Below the pieces are notes generated by a model. The model did no database searches. It was not told where the DNA came from and was given only the letters and a program-made list of their open reading frames with translations. Positions 1 through 10,400 of a stretch of 64,000 nucleotides of DNA are shown here, one piece after another. The stretch is from assembly GCF_042242105.1 (NCBI RefSeq), contig NC_092025.1:12886309-12950308 (forward strand), given 5' to 3'. This stretch comes from Pempheris klunzingeri (Eukaryota > Chordata > Actinopteri > Acropomatiformes > Pempheridae). Within the stretch, counting starts at the first letter, position 1, and every line of letters starts with the position of its first letter. The position numbers and the translations under genes were made by a program.

Positions 1-2541
1 TTTTTTTTTCACGCCTAGATTTGGTTTTTAAGTCTAGTTCTAGCTAACTATGATAACCTTGTTCTCAGTAGCACAGCCTGATGTAGTCCGAGGGTACGGT
101 GATGCAGAAAGCGCTTAAGGCTGATTTGCATGATGTTAATACCTGAAAGCGATAACTGCTGATCAGAGTTATTCTGCTTCTGTGTGACAGCCCAGACAGG
201 AAGGAGGTTGGGTGGATGCAAAGAGACTTTTTCCAACCATGACCACAACAACCATTACCTCAGGCCACACGCACAGCCGAGGATGAGTTTGCAGTTAAGT
301 CTCCGTGGAGCTAGAAAATCAGCCCAGATGTAGTTTTGGCGAGACATTTTCTTAAAGAGATCATTGTTGTAAAGAAGAAAAAGATAATCTTCATTTATCA
401 AAACGGCAGGAAAATGATACACAGTATATGAGGCAGAAAATTGTCGGTGAATTAAAATATTGTTTCTGAGCCACATCTAGATTAATGAGAGAAGATTTAG
501 AGCATTTCTAAACATAAAAGGGAAACTGCAGCTTTTCAACCGGCATTGTGTCATTATAATGTGAGTAGAATATGCAAATAGAAATATTAAACTTTCCTCC
601 GTGTCAGATGGCTCCTAGTGCTGTTGTTTGATGTGCAGATTGTGAGCAAACAGATTGTACTTCCACATTTGTTTGTATGCCCTCCATAAGAAAATTACTT
701 TAATAGTTTTCTCTATTTTCTCTGATTATGTGGCATCAGTTTCAAAAACATTTGCGCCTTTCTTCATAGATAGTCCAGTTTTATGGCGAGACCATCTTCC
801 CAGCAGTGAAATCTATCTTTAAAGGATAGGCTCACAGCTTTTTAAGTCTGTCAGGTTCCCATATGAGCATTGAAATGGGTTTTGCTTGTTGCGTTTATTC
901 GTCCTGTTCATGCTGGACATTAAGAGATCCTCTCCCAGTGCATGTTCAGTGTAAATGATGGTGGATAATTCATGTGTAAAAATTCCCTTCAAAGTTTATC
1001 TGGCGATAATGTGAGGTTTTAACAGGACAAATCAAGTGGGTATCTCTTCCAAAGATAAAGTCTTTGTAGTACAGAGTTCCCTGTTTGTGTTAGTATCCCT
1101 CCAGTGCAGCACAGCCAGTAAAACACAAACAGAATTTTGTATTAAAAAGACAGCAACTTTTGAAGATGCCCACATGGTTTGTCCTACTCGCACTGCTGAA
1201 GCCTCATATCATCTTGAATTAGTTTTTGTGCAGAACAAGGGCCATGGATTTAGGAGGAAAATGAATTTCAATGTTCATAGTGGCACCCGACTACCTAACT
1301 GTCTTTCAACTTAACCACGATACCTTGGTGCCATTTCTGTGTAACTCTCCCCCATGACATATGCTTTGCTTTTGTTAAGAGGAGAAAAAAGCTTTTTGTT
1401 CAGCCAGAAAAAAAAAGTCCCTTTTATTATGTCACCCAATGCAACCAAGGAAATATCCTGTGCAACCCAGCTGATTGACATTCAGAGTAACATGTAATAT
1501 AGAGGCTACAATGTGAAAGGATTTGCTTGTGATGCTACACAATCTAGCTGATGTTAATTTACTTATGATGAAACGCTTCTAATTATAGCAAGTGCTGGTC
1601 TCTGTGGAGCAATGTATGTTTTGAAGGAAAAAGATTCCAGATTTTTTTTTTTTCATTCCGTTATTTCTTTCCATCACTAATAGCACCCTGTTGTTTGTGT
1701 GTCTCTCTGTGTTGCTTCCCTCTGTGTCTGCAACAGTTAGATCCAAAGCCCTTGAGGCCAAAAATTAATCCATAGAGGGGATGTAGGTCATGGTCAGCTA
1801 TTGAAAAACTGTCAACAAACGCTTAGTGTGCTGCCGGCCTCTGAGTGCTGAGTTCATTTGAGAGCTCAGTCCTCACAGCGGAAAGCAGGGCAGTAAATTA
1901 TCCTTCCCGGAGTGGGGATTATGAGGGAAATACTCATATAAGCAGATGGTACATTAGCTCATAAGTGCAGTAGATTATAAAGCTAATGACCATTATCATA
2001 ACTTTGACGTAGAAAATCCTCTGTGGGTGACATGAATACAACAATCTTCCCACTGAGGGAAAACATTACATTACTAATATTCCACTTAGAGATTTCCCCT
2101 TGTCTTTACTTTCTTGCCTTTAATTTCATCATCATCATTAATTTGATCTTCAGTCACAACAGAAGATTATTTTTTTCCTTCACGCCTTTGTACGAGACAT
2201 CTGTTGACATACGGTGATGAGAAATCAAAAACGGTGAAAGATCTTCCATGTCCTGTGATGATTTGATCATTTTCCTCGTCTTTTTTTTTGTTGCAAAAAA
2301 ACAAAAAAATTTCCACGTGGCCATTGACGCCTAAATGTCACACGCAGAGTTTCCTTTTCTCTTGATGTCCTCCACGTTGATTACGCCCTGTGCTCAGAGA
2401 GGTACACCTTTGTTCCTCTGTTGCTCAGTATAGAGTTCAAGAGGTGATTTGTTTGCGTCAAAGAGGAAATTGCTCAACTGCACGAAGCTCCTTTTTGAAG
2501 ATGATGTGTTCATTCTCGCAGACACAGTGACACACAGCAGG
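1..2541. other. Intergenic or 3' flank of trat1, no gene seen
   Basis: No open frame here has conserved-looking protein content or matched splice sites. The sequence is AT-rich single-copy-looking DNA with short homopolymers, for example T runs near 1642 and 2281. A minus-strand ATTAAA at 2542-2547, 62 bases past the trat1 stop, and another at 2119-2124 are possible polyadenylation signals for trat1, but neither is decisive. Small or non-coding exons cannot be excluded by eye. Confidence 0.5.
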
Positions 2542-2608
2542 TTTAATTGGCTTTTTCATGCGGCTTATTCGATCCTGAGCAGTTTGGAAAACTTAATATA
2601 ATGTCTGG

Positions 2609-3112
2609 CTAATCATGTTGATTGCTTTCATGGCTAAAGCTGCCGATGAAATGATCTGTGCCACTCTGAAAAGCCTCTACCTCTGAGAGCTGTGCAAATA
2701 CACTCCCATTACTATAATTTTTTACATCTTTGCTTTCCTCACTCTCTTGCTCATCTTTCCATTCTCCACTTTCACCATCCTTTCCTCTTATTCCTTCCCA
2801 ACCCACATTCTCCCTCTCCACGTTCATGCCCCTCTCTTTTTCCATCTCCTCTGCCTCTTGGGCTATCTGTTGACTGTTCAGGTAGATGCTGCTCTGTGAA
2901 ACCATGGTGCTGGTGTCTCTAGAAGGAAGGTGAGCGTCCACGTCCGCTTCCACCTCCAAGAAAGCACTCGCAGGCGGTGTGAGGTGGACCGGCAGCTGAT
3001 CTGGAAGCTGGTTTCGTCCCTGAATGTGGCCCTGCTGATGGCGATGCTTCTTCTTGTGCTTCTTCGCCAACTTCAGATCCAGCGAGGCATAATTCAGGTC
3101 AGGCTCTATATG
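2609..3112 (-). CDS. trat1: trat1 last coding exon, YASL motif and extended tail
   Basis: Acceptor AAACCAG|CATATAG in phase 0; stop TAG at 2611-2609. It begins HIEPDLNYASLDLKLAKKHK, matching the human YASLD plus basic stretch. The remaining about 150 residues are hydrophilic, Glu/Ser-rich and low complexity, with two further tyrosines in SIYLNS (Tyr200) and NYSNGS (Tyr256). Both fit the pYxN pattern bound by the Grb2 SH2 domain. Phosphorylation is inferred, not shown. Confidence 0.85.
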   Translation of the reverse strand, partial: HIEPDLNYASLDLKLAKKHKKKHRHQQGHIQGRNQLPDQLPVHLTPPASAFLEVEADVDAHLPSRDTSTMVSQSSIYLNSQQIAQEAEEMEKERGMNVERENVGWEGIRGKDGESGEWKDEQESEESKDVKNYSNGSVFAQLSEVEAFQSGTDHFIGSFSHESNQHD

Positions 3113-5654
3113 CTGGTTTCAGACAGTGGAGACAGAATACATTGAAAATGCTGCACCTCTACATGCCAGTTTAACTGGCATCTGCTGCGTCTTTGGTTGG
3201 ATCTTGTGTCTGCAGGTCTTTTTTTTTTTTTTTTCTAGTGTATTTTTAGAACATATTTGCACTTAATTGCGTTCAAGTTTCACTGACCACAATCTCTATA
3301 CTGTCAGCTGCCTTCCGTTCTGAAAGCAAATACAACGTGCCAGATATATTCATGTATACATTCACACAAATCGCATCCCATCATATATTTAGTTTCAATG
3401 TGAATGTACACGAACACCAGCATTTACAAAATATATTCAAGCAAAGGGTTTAGAGTGTGATTATACCTTTGCTTGTTACCTTTAGTGCATATTATATTCA
3501 CTACATTTCATCTTCTGTGCTTGAGATGTAAAGCTTTAGAGAGGTTAAACAATTTCATAGTCTGAGCATGCATTCAGGGCATAATCTTGAGAGTTGACAT
3601 CATCAAACGGGTGAAAAATTAATCCTGCACCACAGTTTTTCTTTTTCTACAGTCTGCAGTAATGCTCCCAGGTCCTACACATGCTATTAAATGTGTAAGA
3701 CGTTGATTGTATCCATTCTACCGTGCGTAACACCACAGAGATATAGTGCAGCTGATATCTAGTCTGAACACACAGGCGTAGCATTTACCTTCACTCGATC
3801 TCTGGAGCTTTGCATGGTCATCATCTCATAGCAAACCTCTACGGAACCTGAACAAGTAAAACACTCGATTCGGTCATTTGTTTCGCTTTCTACTAACTAC
3901 AGTAGACACACACGAAGCACATACACGAGAAAAGAGAAGAATCTAGATTTTAAAGTCTACTGACTAAATTACTACAAACAATCCAGCTAAATACTGGACA
4001 CTTTAATTTAAACATTTGGTGAAACAGTGGGTGAAGGTTTCATCTAAATGCATTTATTTAACCATTTGTGTTGACTGTTTTTAGAAAGTTGCCACATGGA
4101 TATGCAAACACACGCTGTCTGCTAATACAGAAAAAGCAATCATATTTACAATTATTGTAAAAAAAAGAACATATATATTGTGTTGACAAACCACACTCAG
4201 CTCTTAGATAAATAGTTTTGTGATAGACTGAGTGATAAATTGACATTCCAGGAAAAAAACCCACAATAATTTCAGAATGCAGGGCTGCGCTCACCTCGTC
4301 TGTCCGTGCTGATGTTGCCGTAGATTGGATTTTCCTGTTGCTCATTGTGATTGTGGGGATTTTCCTGCTGTTCATGATCGAGGTTATGAAAGTAACGCCT
4401 TTCATCCTGTTGCGGGCTTCAACAAGATATGGAAGAACAATTTTTCAGTTTTTCTTTTTTTCTACAAAAGGATGTCATTTGCAGATAAGAAAGAAATGGA
4501 AATATTGGACCACCTATCATTACTTCTTACAAATAGGATGTATTGGACAAACTAGTAATAGGCTGACATGCACACGTTTAAGCCTCATTAAAATAAGGAA
4601 TATGAAAAGCATACCTCTCTTCCTCATGAATTTGTGGGCAGCAGCACTCATCTGTGTGTGTATGAATTAAATATTTAGCAATTTATGTAACAATTAGATG
4701 TCATTTTTAAAGCTGAGAGAGTTTTATAATAAACAGTGACCATATTTTTTTCCAAAAAAGCAAAACAATACGCAACAAAAATGACTTCACATACAGCCGT
4801 ACCTCTGCACAAAGTGGCTTTTCTTCTGATGCAGAAGATGACATTCAGACACAAAGAGATCAACAAGGCCAGAAACAGCAGCGCCAGACCTAGCATTTCA
4901 AGGTTACAATCTAAAAGACAAACATGAATCGACTATTAACACACTCAAACCTTTAATCTTCTGGCCCTGGGGATCAAAAAATGTTGAGGTTATCTCATTC
5001 AGTGTGTATAATTTCAGACTTTTTATCAGCTATTGCTAATGTTGCTTGGAATTTCCCTCTGTAGATGTCAAAAAAATAGATAAATAAAAATGCTTCGTCC
5101 ATCTCGCGCCGGTAACAATCATGCAATCGAACATTTCAACATTACTGGACAATTGAGATGCCTCACGTTAAAAACGAGGACTAGAGAAATTAGAGGAAGT
5201 TGCATTAAATAGTGCGAGAGCCATTCTAAAATGATCAGTGTATACCACAGATGTCTCTACCACGTGCTAACTGCATATGGAACATCTAAGGAATGTGTTT
5301 CCAAAAGATAGTCTGAGGAGGCTAAATTGTGTTCTTTTTAAATGCAAATTTTAATTTCAAAGAATACAGTTTGATAAAACAATGCTGACAAACGTCACAA
5401 GAAATTCATTCTTCTCGCTGTAACCACAGTTTTATTGTTATCTTAATTTCTCAGTAACGAAAGTAAAGAATTTGGTTAAAAGTGCCAGAACATTTTTTTT
5501 TAACAGTGTTTGGGTGTTTTAGCTACATAAACAGAGATATGTAGAATGTTATAGAAAAAAATATATATCTGTTGTTACATACTTAAGCATGTAAGTTATG
5601 ATCATCAACACCTTGTAATCCTCCAGTCTTTACTTTCACGCTCTGCTCTGCCAT
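2609..5654 (-). CDS. trat1: T-cell receptor-associated transmembrane adaptor 1 (TRAT1/TRIM), six exons
   Basis: Spliced gene; exons in coding order are 5654-5612 (tentative), 4910-4803, 4651-4615, 4416-4295, 3847-3789 and 3112-2609. All junctions are GT/AG and phases agree (1,1,2,1,0), giving 873 nt and 290 residues. Visible parts: Cys16 just outside a membrane helix at about residues 20-42 (MLGLALLFLALLISLCL), then RRK as a cytoplasmic stop-transfer, then an acidic tail. Three tyrosine motifs lie on three successive exons: PIYGNI (Tyr95), CYEMM (Tyr110) and NYASLD (Tyr131), followed by a Lys/His-rich stretch AKKHKKKHRH. Human TRAT1 has YGNL, YEQM and YASLD followed by KGKRRKPRK in the same order, which makes the assignment firm despite low overall identity. 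The family forms disulfide-linked dimers associated with the TCR-CD3 complex, and the YxxM site binds PI3-kinase p85. This protein is longer than the human one (186 aa) because of the last exon. The downstream neighbour of cd96 on the same strand; regulation is not visible. Confidence 0.87.
3789..3847 (-). CDS. trat1: trat1 exon with the YxxM (PI3-kinase) motif
   Basis: A 59-base exon bounded by TTCAG|GT and AAG|GTAAAT, phase 1 to phase 0. It reads GSVEVCYEMMTMQSSRDRVK. CYEMM matches human CYEQM, the p85-binding site. The exon is too short to be found by ORF length alone. Confidence 0.85.
4295..4416 (-). CDS. trat1: trat1 exon with the YGNI motif
   Basis: Acceptor TTGAAG|C (phase 2) and donor CGAG|GTGAGC (phase 1). 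The exon carries a short internal duplication, EQQENP at two places 10 residues apart; only the second copy continues into PIYGNI, the equivalent of human PIYGNL. A longer open frame overlaps this exon in another phase (4058-4405) but has no homology, and does not fit the CYEMM and YASLD exons downstream. Confidence 0.85.
4803..4910 (-). CDS. trat1: trat1 membrane-spanning exon
   Basis: Acceptor CTTTTAG at the upstream edge, donor AGAG|GTACGG at the downstream edge, phase 1 on both sides, 35 whole codons. It encodes a Cys, a hydrophobic helix of about 23 residues and the basic stop-transfer IRRK. Human TRAT1 likewise has one extracellular Cys directly before its helix, which serves the inter-chain disulfide. 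Confidence 0.85.
5612..5654 (-). CDS. trat1: Candidate first coding exon of trat1
   Basis: The membrane exon of trat1 starts in phase 1 at 4910, so a short upstream exon ending in phase 1 is needed. An ATG at 5654-5652 opens a 14-residue peptide (MAEQSVKVKTGGLQ) and ends CAAG|GTGTTG in phase 1, giving Asp at the junction. The donor is weak beyond GT, and no homology supports so short a peptide. Alternatives are another upstream exon, or use of the internal ATG at 4896, which would leave almost no extracellular part and remove Cys16. Confidence 0.4.
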
Positions 5655-6447
5655 GTTCTCTGACATATGCCTCAACAATGGTTTAGCTTTTCCTGTTTTT
5701 GTGGTAAAACCAACCTTTTGCAGAATTACACCATTGGATACATTCATTATTTCTATGTACAACGTGGATACAAGTTTAAAAATTCAAATAGAAATAGATT
5801 TTAAAAGTTTCAGAAGTTCGAGCTCTGATCCTACCTTCCATATTCCAGCCGTCTTAAACAAAGCAGGTCGACTGTCTGACGCGACTGCTCTCAGGCTACG
5901 GGGCATCACAGTGTTTAGTCAGTGAGGTGTGCTACACTGTAGTCTATTTTTACCTTGCCTCAGTTACCTCTCTCTTATCACAGCGCTTTGAAAACTGGCT
6001 GCTCTTCAGTTACAAACAGGAAACAATGTAACCTCATTCTGAGACGCTCCCCGTCAATATTGTTGTGAGAGGCAGTTCCAGTGATTACAAAATGTTTTGG
6101 AAATTCCAAATTTCAAATGAATCCCTAATCTTAAACCCTAATTTACCAAACCTGTTTCTGGATTTAACCCTAAAACCAAGTCTTGAATGAATAAAATGAA
6201 TGGTTACACTTGTAGTGACAGACAGGGAGCGTGTCCCCACGGTGCTGCAAATAACAAGCACAGGGGGGGGGTTTGGCTCGAGTGCAGTACAAAACACCAC
6301 CGTTCATTATGTGGATTATCGGCTTCACAGTGATGTGTATCAAGAATTTATAACTTGCATACACACAGTATGTTGTGGTTTTGCTTCTGTGGTTGGAAAA
6401 TCAGAAGAAAAAATACATTCGTGAAAGATTTCTCAGTAATTCTCAGT

Positions 6448-6486
<39 letters not shown>

Positions 6487-7094
6487 CAGTGTGGAGGAAT
6501 AAAAATGTTAACTTTAGTTGATCTGCAGGCATTTTTAAAAATAATGAATCAACATGAATAAGATCAATAAATATGATATCACAAATATGAAAATCTATAT
6601 TTTCCATTCACTTCCTATGTGTGTATGTGATGGTGCCCAGTGGTTGCTATGCTCGTTAGCCTTTTAGCTCGTGTGGCTTGCGGTTTCAGCTCCACTTTTT
6701 AAACTCAAGCGTCACTCTGTGGTCCACGTTGACAACAGTGATGTTTTATATATAGCTGTCATTAGAGGAAGTTACTGGGCTTCCTAGTGCCAAAATGACA
6801 CCTTTACAACAGTAGCAGCGGATCTTTAGAGGACACGAGAAGTAAATCTGCCACATACTGTAGTTCCTGCAGTTTTGTTTATAGGCATGTAGAATACTTG
6901 TTTACTGCAGCATACGATACAACAGCTGGGAGCTTAAATCCAAATGACTGCATTAAAAAGGCACAGTGAACATACAATATTGCAAGAATGTCATAAAAGA
7001 AAAGCAAATAACTCAAGCACCTGCAGTGTAATGGTTCAAAGGCAATTCAGAGTCAAATGAAAACCTCTTTCATTTTTAGATTTTTAATTTAGAA
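5655..7094. other. Spacer between trat1 and cd96
   Basis: No coding exon recognised. It should hold the trat1 promoter and 5' UTR if the candidate ATG is right. It contains a (TG)17 microsatellite at 6450-6484. No TATA box or initiator could be assigned with confidence. Confidence 0.5.
6450..6484. repeat. (TG)n microsatellite
   Basis: An uninterrupted run of 17 TG units in the spacer between trat1 and cd96. Confidence 0.98.
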
Positions 7095-7100
7095 TTTATT
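7095..7100 (-). promoter_or_regulatory. cd96: Polyadenylation signal AATAAA of cd96
   Basis: On the minus strand AATAAA lies 245 bases past the cd96 stop codon, and is the first canonical signal found downstream. The actual cleavage site was not determined. Confidence 0.55.
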
Positions 7101-7344
7101 GCCTTTGATACAAAAAGACAAACCACAAGCACATTTTATACACAATAGCATAGAACTCACCCCAGATACACACAGAGCTGATATTTATACATTTGCCTGC
7201 AACTGTATTGCACCTGCAGTTTGAAACACAACTGAATGAAAAACATTTTGTATTTCTGTATGTACCTAAGGTAGGAGACCGTTTTTACACCATAGACCCA
7301 CAGCTCACACTAAAGACCCACGATTACATCATGCAATTCAGGCG

Positions 7345-7483
7345 TTATACATAAATAAAGTCTTGCTTCGTATCAAGTTCTGTTACCGAGTTGCACCTTG
7401 AAGTTGGGAAAGGTTTGTGATGACGTGCAGCTGTATACTTGACTGGAGGTGGAGGGGGTTTGAACGGAGGCGGGAGATCCATC
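7345..7483 (-). CDS. cd96: cd96 cytoplasmic tail exon
   Basis: Acceptor GTCTGCAG|GATGG in phase 2; stop TAA at 7347-7345. It holds PPPFKPPPPPVKYT, the most conserved CD96 motif and a possible SH3-binding site. The tyrosine context is VKYTAA, compared with IKYTCI in human. The protein ends DFIYV. Confidence 0.93.
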
Positions 7484-10400
7484 CTGCAGACAGAGCACAA
7501 TTATTGACTGGGGCCACCGCTAGAAAGTTAGCATGCAGCTACTATAGGGCAAGTGCATCTACTAGATACAATGATTTTTCAACTCTTTTAGGGTCAACCA
7601 GTGCATGGCCCTGAATGAAAGTACGCGCAGACTTCAATTGATGGGTAACGAGAGTTTTACCTCTGCTTAATAATTTGTCTCCTGTACAGAAAGCCAGCCC
7701 CGGTGATCAATACCAGCATTGGAGCGATGATTAACACCAGCAACAGATGACTCCGTTCACTATCAGTACCTAAGAGGCAGATTCAGAGAGGGGAAAAGTG
7801 TCATTTTCGAGGACAACAACAGCTAAACATGTGTTTCTCAGATATTGATCAGCTTGCACTGGTGAAACCCAGCAGACTCAAATATACAACATATATTGAT
7901 GATAAATGCAAAGCTACAATGTGAAACTTTCTCCTTGAGGCAGAAAAGTGTGCCTTGCCATCCTCCCCCTCAGCTGGTCGGACTCCAACCTGAGAAGCAG
8001 ACACTGCTTTTAATGAGATTCCTACCTTTTGAAAAGGCAATCTCGCCTGAGGCTGAGTAAACTTGTGTCTGTAAAGCCTCCACATGCGATAAAGATGCGG
8101 ATGGTGAAGGCAAAGACACTGCGGCTAATATTCACTTTGAGTTTTTAATAGGTCTTTCATGTTGAGCATTTACCTCTGCTGTCGGTAGTTGTTTGCTGCT
8201 TTTAAACAGTTTTTATTGTTTACGTTCCGGCATGGCAACTGCTCACCTCACCTCACCTCACCTCACCTCACCTCACCTCGTTAGCCTCAAATAAGACTAA
8301 CCCTCATTTGGCAGCAAATGATTTGCCCATTTATCTGAGAGCATCACTAAAAAGCCAATCTCAGGCAAACAGACATGATTCAGGGTCTCAGACAAAGACT
8401 GGAAATGCATAATGTAACGCATTTGTGATCATATCATTTTAATTTTGTCTCCAGGAGTGGCGTGGTAGATAGTGATCACAGATTCTACCCTTGAAATATT
8501 GAATTCATGGGACGGCAAAAGAGCAAAACATGTATCAATCAACTGTGTAAGTGTATTACCTTCTACCACAACATTTATCATTGTATTTCTACTGCTCAGG
8601 GTTGGAGTCGCACCGGGGTTGTCAGAGTTTCCCGCAATGCTTCCTGCGTTCCTCGTCTCCTGTGTTGATCCAAACACCGCACTACGGTACCTTAATGTTG
8701 TTGATAGATTGTCGGCCACTGATCGGTCAGAAAAACTGGATATGTTGAAACTGCGAGTGGGGTTCGCCTCATCATTAGAGGTGTGATAGGAGTCAGTTTG
8801 AGTGGAAGGGGGTGATGTGACACTGGTTAAAAGTTGTCCCGCTGTGATCGTGACATTGCTGGGGTTTGGATTATCGTCCGTTACACCAGTGGCCAAACTC
8901 ATGGTCACGTTGATGTCGATGGTTGGAATCCCAGTGGTCGGAGATGTGGGAGGGCCGCTCTCTGGTGGCTCGATCAAACCTTCATCAGTTGCAGTAGACT
9001 GAGGGGACACTGTGACAAGATCTGAAATTCACAAAGCAGGAAAGTGTGCAATAAACACGGCGTCAGCAACAATGCACTGTACTGTTTTCATGTTGTCTCT
9101 GCAGTATCAAAGTCAAACGGAGTTTCTCAGAGCTTACTTGTTAGAAAAGAAATACCTGACCTGGAAAATATGCACACATTGATTAACAAAATGTATCCAT
9201 CATGTAGGAATCAGTGTGTGTTATCGGCATTGAAGTTAATGGCATAGTTCAACAGGTTGGGAAATAATTGCTTTCTTGCCAAGACTTAAATGAGAAGATC
9301 GATGCTATCTTAGCGTGCAGGCTGGAACCAGGGTCAAACAGCTAGCCTGGCTCAGTCCAAAGATAACAAAAGGTCCTTAGAGCCACCTCTAAAACTCACT
9401 AAATAATTAATGCTACATCTAGATTGTTTCATTTGAACAAGTTACGTTGTGGTTTTACAGGGAGTTATGACATGCAACTATTCACGTAGTAACTTCCTGG
9501 AGTCTCTGATGGTTGCCTGGCAACTGCTCCCTCCTAAGAAATAGTCCACCACATAATCCCCCCCCCCCCCTTAAAAGCTATCCTTTTATGGTAAATGGTC
9601 TGTATTTGTATAGTGCCTTTCTAGTTATTTCAACTACTCAAAGCGCTTTACATGACATCCTCATTCACACATCATTCATACGGGAGGAATGTAATTTGGA
9701 GGAGACTATTCTTTCCTACTCATTCACACACTGAAGCCATGCTTGCCCAAGGACACTTGGGGATTGAACCCCCGACCTTCTGATTGAGGGACGACAGCCG
9801 CCCCCAATTTTTTATTACTTGTTTTGCACGCATTTCCAACAATATGGAAGTATTCATTAGAACAAGTTTTGCATTCTGAAGCTAAATAAGGAGTAGCTGT
9901 TAGAAGTAATGCACCACAAAACTTTGAAATACCCAATGCACAGTGATACATCATTAAAACATGCACCGGGTTGGCATTTATGAGCACTCTGTGCATAATC
10001 AATAGGTAAATTAAGGCAAAAAGTTCATTCAAGAACCTGGACCGTGAAGCCGTGGCCACAGATTCCTGAGGCAAAGGAATGGGCATGAATTGCAAATTCA
10101 GTAGTTCGGTGTAAATGTATTCCTAAGTAACGAGAACAATGAATCTCTTCTGCTTCATTTTTTTTTGATAATTTTTTTTCTGCTATGCATACCCCCATGC
10201 ATGCACCTGGACAGATCGATCATTGACCTCAGCTCACATCTATGATGACAGATAATCGAGACATGAAAAGTGTGCACATTTTGCTTATTTACTCGCAAAT
10301 GAAATGCAATCCAGTGCTGCGATGCAGTGTAGTCCAATAAAGTGCCATGTCCCTTTCAGGCCGCACATCTCGGTATTTTTTCCAAACCTTTCATTTGGGG

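Noticed and set aside
4058..4405. 115-residue open frame overlapping the trat1 YGNI exon
   Set aside because: A different phase from the YGNI reading, with no homology, and it does not connect in phase to the CYEMM and YASLD exons.
8472..8786. Plus-strand frame of 104 residues, plus 8802-9002
   Set aside because: Lies opposite the cd96 stalk exon; it is open only because the stalk codons lack stops on the reverse strand.
9760..9806. tRNA gene suggested by a B-box-like GGTTCAATCC
   Set aside because: No A box, anticodon arm or acceptor stem; it is the head of a SINE-like repeat.
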